Positions 10,927-20,589 of a stretch of DNA of 64,000 bases are shown piece after piece. The stretch comes from Vandiemenella viatica (lineage: Eukaryota; Arthropoda; Insecta; Orthoptera; Morabidae), in contig CM061919.1 in assembly GCA_031002005.1 (NCBI GenBank), forward strand, positions 175,815,121-175,879,120, written 5' to 3'. The notes under the pieces were generated by a model that was not told where the DNA came from, made no database searches, and saw only the letters and a list, made by a program, of their open reading frames with translations. How positions within the stretch are numbered: the stretch's first letter is position 1; the number at the start of each line of letters is the position of its first letter. Both the position numbers and the translations under genes were made by a program.

Positions 10927-12209
10927 CAGGTTTCGTTCAATAAGTCCTTAAAAAAAATAAAAATAAAAAAAAAATTCTGTAAATTTTTTAAAAAATTTTC
11001 CGTGTAATTTCCTTTTAGTTCTATATACTTTTCCAAAAGCTTCTTTAACTTCTCTCTACCCTCTAAAAAATAGGATTTTTTAAAGTTCTGCAAAATGGGT
11101 AACTGTTTGGGCAATGACCTTTTTGTTTGTCATGAACCATTGTCCACTGAGCCATTTTTCTCCCTTAAATTTGGAAATAGAAAAAAGTCAGTGGGGTCCA
11201 AATCTGGAGAGTACGGTGTATGCTGTAATAATTCGAAGTTTAATTCCATAATGTTGGCAATTGAAACTGTGCAGGTGTGCACCTGTGCATTGTCCTGATG
11301 GAAGATTTTTTTATTTTCCAAATGAGGATGTTTTTTATTAATTTCTTCACCTAACGGGTGCAGTAACGATACATAGTGAACTCCAATCATTGTTTGTCTT
11401 TTTCCAAGTGATTGATGTAGATGGTTCCATGTGCATCCCAAAAAGCTTTGACCATCACCTCGCTGGTCAATTTCACCATTGTCACCTTCATCTGAGCCTG
11501 TTCACCTTCAAAAATGACTCTTTAGACTGTTCTTTAGTTTCTTAGTAGTGTATCCATATTTCATTCGTAGCTATATATCTATACAGAAACTGGTTAAGCT
11601 TGCTACCGGAAAGCACCAAAACAGCTTCAAACTACAGAATTGTGATTATTCTTCAATGAGAGCAATTGTTGAAGCCATCTTGCCAAAATTGTTTTCACAC
11701 CTAATTTCTCGTGTAAAAACGAATACACCATACCTTGTGATATGTCTGTGGGCTTTACTATTTTGTGCACTTTGATTCGTCAATCACTTTAAAACCATAT
11801 CATGGATTTTGGCAATGATTTCGGGGTTGTCACTTCCACTGGACATTCTGAACTTTGTTCATTTTGTGTGAATGTTCGGGCATATTTAAACTCGCTTTCC
11901 CAACTGTAAATATTTGCAAGCGCAGGAGCAGATGTACTATGAACTTCATCCAGCTCAGCTTTGGTCTCTTTCAGTTTTAAGTCTCTTAAATAAAAGTGTT
12001 TAATCACCACTCGAAACTCTGATTTTTCCTATTTTCTAAATGTTCAACTGCTGTCTGCTTTAATCGACAATAAGAATTAAACCACATGACAGAAGTAGCG
12101 GAGATTTTATCTGCCATCTAGTGAATAATGATGCTTACTAATAAAAATAGTTTTCGACTCTGTGTATGGCTTCTCTGGGATTTACTAAGGACTTATTGAA
12201 TGAACCTTG
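10927..12209 (-). mobile_element. Complete mariner element with TIRs and TA target duplication
   Basis: The left end CAGGTTTCGTTCAATAAGTC and the right end, inverted (CAAGGTTCATTCAATAAGTC), match with three differences. Both are flanked by TA (10925-10926, 12210-12211). The length of 1,283 bp is typical of mariner. The transposase runs on the minus strand and is broken. Confidence 0.9.
10945..12117 (-). pseudogene. Mariner transposase pseudogene (DD34D type)
   Basis: The reading starts at 12117 with MADKISATSVMWFNSYCRLK. It continues through a helix-turn-helix region (LKETKAELDEVHSTSAPALA, 11950) and reaches the catalytic half with HQDNAQVHT (11285, second Asp). YSPDLDPTDFFLFPNL (11180) contains the third Asp of DD34D. 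It ends in YFLEGREKLKKLLEKYIELK (11040). Stops and frameshifts near 12000, 11790, 11500 and 11125 show it is dead. Mariner transposases act as nuclear DNA-binding nucleases on the TIRs seen here. Confidence 0.85.
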
Positions 12210-12301
12210 TATTACCTATCAAGGTCGCACTTATGAGACATTTCAGAACCAAGCCGTTGGGCTTTGATGGTGTCACTAAGGAATGATCACACTTGCGGTA
12301 G

Positions 12302-12665
12302 ATAGCAACACCACATATCACAGAGATAGCGATAAAGGATTGATTGCATTACTGCCATATAGCAGCATCACATATCAAATATATATGAAGAAACTGTTTC
12401 ACTGGTATCGACAATGATTGATTGCTTTATTACTATATAGTAGCACCATATATCACATGAGACAGCAATAAACAGTGTGTTTTTTGTACAAAAAATAGCT
12501 TTTGTATACTTTTTACTGTTAAGGAAACATTTATGTTATCCTATACAATTCCTATGTAAATATTTCATTCGCAAAATTTTTGCATGGCCTAAGATCGTAT
12601 TACTGTTAGATAGCAGCATCACATATTACAGAGATATCAATATACTGTGTGTGTTTTGTTCAGCT
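12302..12665. repeat. Degenerate tandem repeat with ATAGCAGCATCACATATCACA core
   Basis: Four variants of the core occur near 12303, 12358, 12435 and 12609, each followed by AGAGATAGC/CAATAA-like words. Two copies continue into CAGTGTGT(TT/G)TTTTG. Spacing is irregular (55, 77 and 174 bp). The intervening 12480-12600 is AT-rich with no recognisable content. Confidence 0.5.
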
Positions 12666-12799
12666 TAGTTGTATTCAGATGAAGTCTATGACAATTCGGC
12701 TTCCAAAAGGGATAGATTCAATTCTTTATGTCAAAGTAGATGGCTGCAAGAAAGAATGTATCAGCTGAAATCAGAAAGATATTGTTACAATTAGCCGGT

Positions 12800-13540
12800 T
12801 CTTCTTTCAACCTACTACACCAACATCACTATTCATTGCATTTTATTTGCGATATTTTTGCACAAGTTATCTTAAATTGAGACCAGGTGGTTGCTCTGTG
12901 CCCAGGAGCAAGTTCCCACCTTCTGAATTCAGAGGAGCTGCTACTGTTTGGGTGAACTCTGATAGCACAGACAGTGAAACAAGAATGTGATTGTAGATGG
13001 CACAGACAGCTGCTGGGTGCTTCGGGTTCCATGTTAATACAATCTGCGGTTGGCCATTCATTATTATGGCTAGTAGATTGGTTGTCAAATCTGGATATGA
13101 ATCCAGGCAGTGGTTGCATGTTAACTGGTATTTTACATGGGAGGTTTTGCAGGTGGCATGTCATATGATTGGAAAGCTTTCCCCAGTGACAGGGTTGGTG
13201 AAAGTGGTGATGGGATGGTGTATGTTGCACATCTTGCAGCGTGGTCTGTTTCATGGGAAAGAGCCTTGGAGCTGTCTGTTGGGACAAGGAAGACTATGTT
13301 TGTGGACCAAGTGTTGGCTGAGGTTAGGAGGTCTGTTTAAATATGTTCTGGGATGGGCAGGGAGGATTTTGGGAAAAATGTATCTTGTTTCTGGGCAGGT
13401 GTTTCCAGGAAATTGTAATCCTGCTGTAGGATTCTGTTGATGGATTCAAGGCCTGGTTAGCATAGTGTGACCAGGACTGGACTGTGATTGATTTTGGGGG
13501 GTTTAGGATGGTTGATGGGCTGAGCAGGCTGTAATATATA
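12800..13540 (-). pseudogene. Penelope-like element 3' remnant (copy 1)
   Basis: Minus-strand frames give NRILQQDYNFLETPAQKQD, then a TWSTN-V block, CATYTIPSPLSP and HNNEWPTADCINMEPE. A long tail with CFTVCAIRVHPNSSSSSEFR and RWELAPGH follows. The same order of blocks is seen in the better-preserved copy at 20590-22240, where it is the linker and GIY-YIG endonuclease part of a Penelope-like retroelement. Many frameshifts are present. It lies in the MYST intron, antisense to the gene. Confidence 0.6.
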
Positions 13541-13748
13541 TGTCAAGAGTATGACAATACATGAATGTGTAAAGAAATTTTGGCATGTCTAGTTCTGTTT
13601 TTAGATGATTATCACCATTTGTCTTCGTGAATGCTGAGCCACTGAAATCTACAAATGTTTCATTGTTTTTACTATTACTTTAAAGCTGATGAAACCTGTA
13701 TTTTAGCTGATTTCATATTTTGAAAATTTTAAAACTTGTTTCATTTAA

Positions 13749-14015
<267 letters not shown>

Positions 14016-14260
14016 TAATTAAGGAAGTCTTTAAAATGATAGTTTTGATGTAAGTCTTGAGTTATCTTGTAGAAGTCTACAAACTGTAATGTCTGCTAAT
14101 TTTACTTCAATACAATAACGTGGGTCATCGGTATTTTGGCACCGTTTTGTGTCTGATCTATCATATAATTATGGATGACTCATTTCTTTAAAGTAATTAT
14201 ACTAAGGAAAAAGGAGATAGCTTTAGGCAATATAAATAACGAAATATATTAACAATACTA

Positions 14261-14450
14261 TTGAAGGCTGCAATGAGTATACAACACATGAGCTTCAGTT
14301 TGCACACCTTTGACAAATTGCCTGCTGCTCCATACAAGAATAAGGTTTTAAGCTGAAATATTGTACGTTTGTTTTAGTCTCGTGTGTTGTATACTTATTG
14401 CAGCCTTCAACATTGGTGATTCATGAGATATTTTCCCTATCCTATATTAT
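14261..14450. repeat. Short inverted-repeat element, copy A
   Basis: The 32-bp arm at 14261-14292 (starts TTGAAGGCTGCAATGAG) is the inverse of 14379-14410 with two mismatches. Between and after the arms are AATAAGGTTTTAAGCTGAAA and CATTGGTGATTCATGAG. A diverged copy lies at 18570-18715. The rest of 13977-14880 is featureless AT-rich sequence. Confidence 0.6.
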
Positions 14451-15439
14451 TTCATTTCTTCAATAATTTTATTGCTATATAATATTACAGTCTTACAGTA
14501 TTTTAGTAATGTTCATCATAAGTTTTGTAAATATGTTGGGAATAATTATAAGAGGATAGTTATAGTTAACAAATTTTTTAAATGTATTTGGAAGGTAGGC
14601 TTAAATATACCAGATTTCTGAAGTTTTTAATCAGATTTTGTAACTTTATACTTTTAACAAATGATGTTAACAAAACCTTTGCTTAGTGTGATATATGTAA
14701 TGAATCAACTTGATCAAGGTTCATGCAATTTCAGAAGAATCATACTGCATGATTGTGTAAAAATTACTTCTAAGGTGTATAAATATAAGATTTTATTTCT
14801 GAAAAAATTTTAGTACGTCTGGTGCCACCTGTGTTTTAAAGGTAGGTAATAATTTTCAGATTACTTTATATCATATTAGATTACATGTGTTTGCTTTGCT
14901 TCCATGTGAGAAATGCCTCAGACGTAGATAGATATATAGATATGTTCACTTTGATCCCATGTGAGAATAATCTCGGGGATGTGGAACAGTACATACGCTT
15001 ATTAGTAATGTCAATTTTACTATATAACTGATAACATTATTATATATTTACAACAAGTTAGTTACAAGTTTACAACCCATTAGTATAACCAATATTTCCT
15101 GTAATCTACAAATACAATCCCGAGTTAATTAATACTTATTATGTGGAACAGTGTATACACTTGTTAGCAGCATCTAACAACCAGTTATTTTCTTACCAAC
15201 CAGTTACCACAACTCATAAGCAGTCAATTACTTAAAAACCTGTTAGTATCATAATTTTTCACAGCAGTTTTTGAGTGCATGCTATCCCATGTTAGTTACT
15301 ATATATGAGTGAAATATTGTAAACAGTGTAATTACTTCATTTGTCAAAAGTTTCAACAGAAAGAAAAATGATATATCATTTTAGTAATTGTGGACAACTT
15401 TGTCACCTTCCCCTTCCATACACCATATATACTATTTTA

Positions 15440-17074
15440 TCAGTCATTCTTAATTACCAAATTCCAAGAAGAAAATTCTTTCACAGAGTAAAATGGATTC
15501 TGAAGCAGAAACTCTTTCAGTTTGGACTTAAAGTAGTTGGGTTTTTGTAGATAACATTTAATTTCTGTTGGTAAGACATTGAATAAGGAAGCTCCAGTAA
15601 ATGTTAACCCTTTCTGTACAATTGACAGTGATTTGTAGTCCTTGTGAATATTATATTTATTCCTAGTATTATGGCTATGTATGTCAGCATTAAGATTGAA
15701 GTGTTCAGGATTTTCCACTACAAATGATAGTACGGAGTATACATACTGTGCTGGCATTGTTAGTACACCCAGGTTTTTAAATAGATTTCTGCACGACATC
15801 TGTGGGCTTGCTCCACAAATAGTTCTTATAGCACGTTTTTGCAATTTAAATACCCTCTGTGCTTGTGACAAGTTTCCCCAGAATGAGATGCCATAAGTGA
15901 GCAGGGAATGAAAATATGCAAAATATACTAACTTTCTGGTTTCTATATTAGCTATTCTAGATATTACCTTAAGTGAAAATGTTGCAGAATTCAGTTTTTT
16001 AAGAAGTTGTTGAATATGCTGTTTCCAATTCAATTTGTTATCTATATATACACCCAGGAATTTTGTGAAATTACTTTCATTGATTGCTTTTCCTTCTGAT
16101 ATCACATTATAGCTGTCCTTTGTTTTATTTTTTATAACAAACTGAAGTAACTGTGTCTTTTCTACATTAAGTATTAGTTTGTTTGCATTAAACCACCTGT
16201 TAATTTTCTTTATAGCATCATTTGCTGTGTTTTCGAGGTTTTGTGCTGATGGGTCTTTCAACGATATGCTGGTATGATCTGCAAAGAGCACCATGTGTTC
16301 ATTATCACCTAGTATATTTGGGAGATCATTTATATAGATTAAGAACAGCAGAGGGCCAAGAATTGAACCCTGAGGCAGACCACATTTAACTATACCCCAT
16401 TCTGAGTTTATAACATTTCCTGTATTAGCATCTTTCAGTGATACACATTGCTTTCTATTTTCCAGGTATGATTTAAACCAAAGTCCTGGCTTACCACTAA
16501 CTCCATAGTGGTCTAATTTACCTAGTAGAATCTCATGATCAACACAGTCAAAAGCCTTATCAAGATCACAGAATATGCCTATGGAATTTAATTTTTTATG
16601 CATTGATTCCAGTATGTTGTTTACAAAAGCAAAAATTGCTGAATCTGTTGAAATGCCTTGTCTAAAACCAAACTGTACTTTACTGAGTAGGTCATTCTTT
16701 TGTAGATGTGCATACACCCTTCTTCTGTACATTGCTTTTTCAAAGATTTTTGAAAATGCTGGTAGAAGTGAAATGGGTCTGTAATTCTCAATCTTTGAGG
16801 TATCACCCTTTTTATAAAGCGGTTTGATTATTGACTTCTTGAGAGAGTCAGGGAATATACCTTCTTCAAAAGAACTATTACAAATGTGACTAATAACTCT
16901 ACTATTGCTGGTGTTACATTGTTTCACTACATGGGTTGAAACCTCATCATAACCAAATGATTTTTTATTTTTGAGGGATTTAATAATTTTTTCAATTTCA
17001 TTTTGACTGGTGGGAAATAGAGACATAGGTGCTGTTTTTGGTGACAAGGATTTAAGTATTGCTATAGCATCCAT
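15440..17074 (-). CDS. LINE reverse transcriptase, long open frame with altered catalytic motif
   Basis: A 544-residue frame with reverse-transcriptase blocks in order: NEIEKIIKSLKNKKSFGYDE (~25-45), IIKPLYKKGDTSKIENYRPI, DLDKAFDCVDHEIL (~170), CGLPQGSILGPLLFLIYIND (~232-251). The catalytic box follows at residues 264-267, which reads FADH instead of FADD. Loss of the second Asp of this motif should abolish polymerisation. After it come NKLILNVEKTQ, FLGVYIDNKLNWKQHI and the C-terminal QKRAIRTICGA and HNTRNKYNIH blocks of the CR1/jockey group. The frame stays open upstream of the chosen Met to about 17262, so this is not the native start. The endonuclease domain is missing. The long open frame despite a dead active site suggests a fairly young copy. 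Confidence 0.85.
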   Translation of the reverse strand: MDAIAILKSLSPKTAPMSLFPTSQNEIEKIIKSLKNKKSFGYDEVSTHVVKQCNTSNSRVISHICNSSFEEGIFPDSLKKSIIKPLYKKGDTSKIENYRPISLLPAFSKIFEKAMYRRRVYAHLQKNDLLSKVQFGFRQGISTDSAIFAFVNNILESMHKKLNSIGIFCDLDKAFDCVDHEILLGKLDHYGVSGKPGLWFKSYLENRKQCVSLKDANTGNVINSEWGIVKCGLPQGSILGPLLFLIYINDLPNILGDNEHMVLFADHTSISLKDPSAQNLENTANDAIKKINRWFNANKLILNVEKTQLLQFVIKNKTKDSYNVISEGKAINESNFTKFLGVYIDNKLNWKQHIQQLLKKLNSATFSLKVISRIANIETRKLVYFAYFHSLLTYGISFWGNLSQAQRVFKLQKRAIRTICGASPQMSCRNLFKNLGVLTMPAQYVYSVLSFVVENPEHFNLNADIHSHNTRNKYNIHKDYKSLSIVQKGLTFTGASLFNVLPTEIKCYLQKPNYFKSKLKEFLLQNPFYSVKEFSSWNLVIKND

Positions 17075-17278
17075 ATTCCCATTATATTTTCCTTTTATTT
17101 TTTCAGCAACTGTTAAGAAGTAGTTATTGAAAGCACTTCCTGCATAAGAGGGGTCATTTGCAAGTTTATCATTAACTCTTATAGATATAGGTTTATGTTC
17201 AAGGGATGATACAGTTGTTTCTCTTTTAATAATGTTCCAAACACTTTTTATCTTATTATCTGAACTACTAATCTCATC

Positions 17279-17584
17279 TGAGCGTGGAGACTTTCCCGGC
17301 GTACTGAAGCAATGTAGTCTTCACGGGTGTGCAGCCGGATGGTGTTTTGAAAACAAGACGTTTCGACAACCAGCTCGGTTGTCTTCATCAGGCTTCCGGT
17401 GTCTGCAGGCTGACGAAAGCTGGCAGTCACCGTGTAGACTGGCTTAGCTAAGCCAGTCTACGCGGTGACTGCCAGCTTTCGTCAGCCTGCAGACACCGGA
17501 AGCCTGATGAAGACAACCGAGCTGGTTGTCGAAACGTCGTGTTTTCAAAACACCATCCGGCTGCACACCCGTGAAGACTACATT
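17279..17584. mobile_element. Palindromic element with hammerhead-like core in both arms and 14-bp target duplication
   Basis: The 14-bp repeat CTACTAATCTCATC occurs at 17265-17278 and 17585-17598 and splits the LINE. Inside are a 32-bp unpaired head (17279-17310) and two 137-bp arms (17311-17447, 17448-17584) meeting at TTAGCTAA without a spacer. I see only about two mismatches between the arms. Each arm carries CTGATGA, a 7-bp helix (GACAACC/GGTTGTC) and GAAACGTC: 17504-17535 on +, 17360-17391 on -. This is the conserved core of a hammerhead ribozyme. No protein is encoded. Confidence 0.85.
17504..17535 (+). ncRNA. Hammerhead-ribozyme-like core (right arm; mirrored at 17360-17391 on -)
   Basis: CTGATGA (17504-17510) is followed by helix II GACAACC-gagct-GGTTGTC and GAAAC (17531-17535). 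A hairpin GTGTTTT-C-AAAACAC follows at 17539-17553, where helix III would be. Then comes CATC/CGGCTGCA, whose CTGCA can pair with TGCAG upstream at about 17487 (helix I). All core bases of the consensus are present. Helix III is not perfectly closed, so self-cleavage is not assured. Confidence 0.5.
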
Positions 17585-17649
17585 CTACTAATCTCATCGT
17601 TTATGGCCATCTTTTATTACTTTGATTAAAATTCTACAGTAAGTTTTGT

Positions 17650-18155
17650 AATGTTGTCTGAGAAGCATATTATCATGTGGAACACTATATGTAATTCCTA
17701 AATCCTATAATGTATGACTATTGATTGCATGTTAATTAGCATTCCAAAACTGCTCATAATTTCCAGTGTTAAACTGCAAATGCACAGCTTCTCAAGTTAA
17801 TTACTAAATATGAACATAATCTACAAAAACTTTTATTAGCTGCTAAGTTTGTACGTTTCCCAAAAAAATAATACACCACATTAGTGATTGTCATTAACTT
17901 TTTCACGTCTCATTAATTATCTCATAGCATATTATCCCACCAATTCTCTTAGGTTTACATTTGAAACAGGAAATCCCTTTACAAGGTAAATTAAGTTCTG
18001 AAGCATAAATTTGTTAAGCTTGGACGTTGGGGTTTGGACTTTCAGGTTTTTGATATTATTTCCTCTTGCAACATATGGAAGCTGCAGAGAATCAATCTCT
18101 GTACAGTAAAATTGACTTGTAATCTTTGTAGATGTTAGGCTTATCCAGATCTGAA
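17650..18155 (-). pseudogene. Older LINE (relative of LINE A): 3' UTR and C-terminus
   Basis: Sequence such as TTAAGTTCTGAAGCA, TTGGACTTTCAGG and GTACAGTAAAATTGACTTGT parallels the C-terminal coding region and start of the 3' UTR of LINE A (15460-15660). CATGTGGAACACTATATG parallels its extreme 3' end. Heavy substitution and stops make this a much older copy. Confidence 0.5.
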
Positions 18156-18565
18156 CAGGAGAAAAGGGGAGAGGGACTCTATTGGTTTCAAGGAAGTGGG
18201 GATGGGTACTGAAATGAAACTCAAAACTATTGATTAACGTAGTAATACAACCACTTTATTTATTGACCTACTATGTTGTTAACTGAGCTTATAACTTTGT
18301 TATAGAGTTTTATGTTAGCAATGATCTTCTCAGATTAAATTAAAATTCATAAAAAATTAGAATTAAACCAAAATTAAGAAAAATACTGGCAGCAGTTTAA
18401 AATGAATTTGGGTTTAATTCCTTTATGAAATTGACTTTCCTTTCTAGAAAAAAAAATCCTCATATCCATTTGATGCTGACAATAAATCTGTTTAAAGCAG
18501 GTTTTTTTCATGTATACTTGTACTTAAAGAGTCAAGTCATGTAGCAACCTTCGGCGTGTGCACAC
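18156..18565. other. AT-rich stretch without recognisable features
   Basis: No coding frame or clear repeat. It separates two parts of the older LINE and is presumably later insertion material. Confidence 0.3.
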
Positions 18566-18569
18566 CTCC

Positions 18570-18715
18570 CGAGCCTCACAACTCATTTTCTCCAACATGA
18601 ATAAGGTTTAATAATCGAAATATTGTGTATATTTGTGTGTTCGTGATATATGTTCTTCTCCCGTCGCTGCCTTCAACTTTGGTGAGTGATGAGTCATTTT
18701 CCCTTTCCTTGCAAC
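18570..18715. repeat. Short inverted-repeat element, copy B (relative of 14261-14450)
   Basis: It shares AATAAGGTTTAATAATCGAA, ATATTGTGTATATTTGTGTG, GCTGCCTTCAACTTTGGTGA and GAGTCATTTTCCCTTTCCTT with copy A, in the same order, but lacks the clean left arm. It lies inside the older LINE. Confidence 0.5.
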
Positions 18716-19219
18716 TTAAAAAATAAAATAATGATTAAAAAAATACCGGTGTCCCACTGTTGGCTATGAAAGAGAAACACGAATTGGACTTGCAGGTCAT
18801 TTACAGTACACTACAATTCTCACCAAATTGTAGAATCGTACGTCTGTTCACTTATTTAGAATGTATTACTCAATGCACCTGAATGACACAATGATGAACT
18901 GACACTCTAGTCATGTCTTTTTTACCACCAGTGACAAAGATTTGGAACTATCTCATGTGTTATGCATCACTACTACAAGCTACTGGAACATTTCAGAGCC
19001 CAGAGCCATCTGGTGTCTGGAGTAAGGAGTGAAAGAAAAGAAGTGAACAATGAAGTAGTTCTGAGATTTCATGACAGATGTCCCTATTTTAGTCACAGTA
19101 TTCATTATTCAATTATAAAGGTTAATTTTCTTTCTGGGAGGTAGCAGCTGTCTCCCCGTCTGCCCCGTGCTGTCTGCACCCTTGGATGTTACTTTTATTT
19201 CTATGTTTTGAATAATTTG

Positions 19220-19890
19220 TTTAATGTTTAGGTTCCAATTCAGTTGCTATAATGTATAAACAGAGGACTTTCATGTAGTTGTTTTTATTGTCTTTATTCA
19301 CTTTTATACTTATTATAGCTCTCCATTGTTTTTTTTTTTGTTTTTTTTTGCAAATGGAATTAATTGTTTCTTTTGCATTAGTATTAATTTTTCACACTGA
19401 ACAATCTATTTATTTTCTTTCTTGTATCATTTGCAATATTTTCAACATTTAATACAAATGGAATCTCTTAAAAAGTTTTATAATATGTTGCCTGCAAAGA
19501 ATGCCATAGTTTCATTATCATTATATATGAGTGGGATATCACGTGCTATACGTGTTTTAGGAACAGCAGAAGTCCAAGCATTGATCTCTGAAGCATTCCC
19601 CATTCTGATTTTGTAGGCTTATGTTTATTAACATCTTTTAGGGGTGCACATTGGTTTCTATTTTACAGATACAACTTAGGCTGAAATCATTCCCTATCAC
19701 TCAGACTATAATGTACTAGTTTACTGAGCAAAATTCTACACACAAAATAGTCAATGTGTAAAGCAAAATCACAAAACTTTCCTATGGCATTTAAGTATTA
19801 TTAATTGCTGTCAATAAAGTGTTTGTCAAAGAAAAAAATGTGGATTCTGTTGCAAGATTTTATTTAACACCAAATTGAATCTTACTGAAT
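19220..19890 (-). pseudogene. Older LINE: reverse-transcriptase fragment
   Basis: Block by block this follows LINE A. TTAGTATTAATTTTTCACAC corresponds to the NKLILN region and GTATCATTTGCAATATTTTC to the following helix. AGCAGAAGTCCAAGCATTGA corresponds to the PQGSILGPLL region, and ACACCAAATTGAATCTTACT to the FGFRQ region. No frame longer than about 60 codons survives. Confidence 0.5.
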
Positions 19891-20235
19891 AATTAAATTA
19901 TGTAGGTGCTCATAGATCCTTTTGTAAATCTTTTGTGTGTGTGTGTGTGTGTTTCGCGATCTTATCTGTATACTGTATCCACTGATGGATTTGCATGTTT
20001 TTTTGTTTTGACATGTGAATAATAGAGCTTTGCTTCTAGCAGAAATGGATTCAAAGAAATTTTTAAAGCTGTAATTATTGGGAAAAAGTGCTGAATTGCA
20101 TATTAAAACAAGGATTGGGGGGGGGGGACGGAAACTGCAGTTTTTGTGTGTCACCTATTGACAGGATGAATGATATAATGTGCATTGGGCAGAGTTAAGC
20201 TTTCTGGGCTCCTGCCAAGATTCTTCTTTAATGTA

Positions 20236-20345
20236 TTTAATTGTAATGAAGTACATGCTGCAGAAGCAATTTCCCTATACACCCATTTTTCCCCTTTCTG
20301 TACCCACCTACTTTCATTCTTTGCAGTTTAAAGTCTAACTCATGT
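20236..20345 (-). repeat. CR1-like LINE 3'-end fragment
   Basis: CTGCAGAAGCAATTTCCCTA followed by a C-rich, CACCCATTTTTCCCC-like block matches the 3' UTR at 30532-30610, so it is a short relic of the same family. Confidence 0.5.
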
Positions 20346-20589
20346 GAGAGGCAAGATATATGGCGGGGGCTAAGATGTGGTCACATCCCAACCCGCCACA
20401 TGAATGAAGCATAGGCGGAAATCACGCGGTGGTGGTAGAATTGCTGGGAGGGGGGGGGGGGGGATAAGCTTGACCAGTGATAAAAGTGAAACAAAATAAT
20501 CTTTGTGTTGCATAATTCAAAAAGTTATAATTTTATTTAGATAGGTTATATATGAAAATATATAAAATGAATAGATGAAATGTACATAT

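Larger units (their letters stand above)
14920..17645 (-). mobile_element. Non-LTR retrotransposon (LINE A), 5'-truncated, with long 3' UTR
   Basis: The coding part (15440 to at least 17262) is followed by a 3' UTR down to about 14920. A second, + strand copy at 45845-46725 shares this UTR, including GGGGATGTGGAACAGTACAT and a terminal AGATAGATTATAGAT-like end. Upstream it stops near 17645, where the 3' end of an older relative begins. A palindromic element (17279-17584) interrupts it. Confidence 0.75.

Noticed and set aside
10430..12665. CRISPR-like array from the regular words
   Set aside because: Repeats are diverged, irregularly spaced and in an insect intron; they are degenerate tandem repeats.
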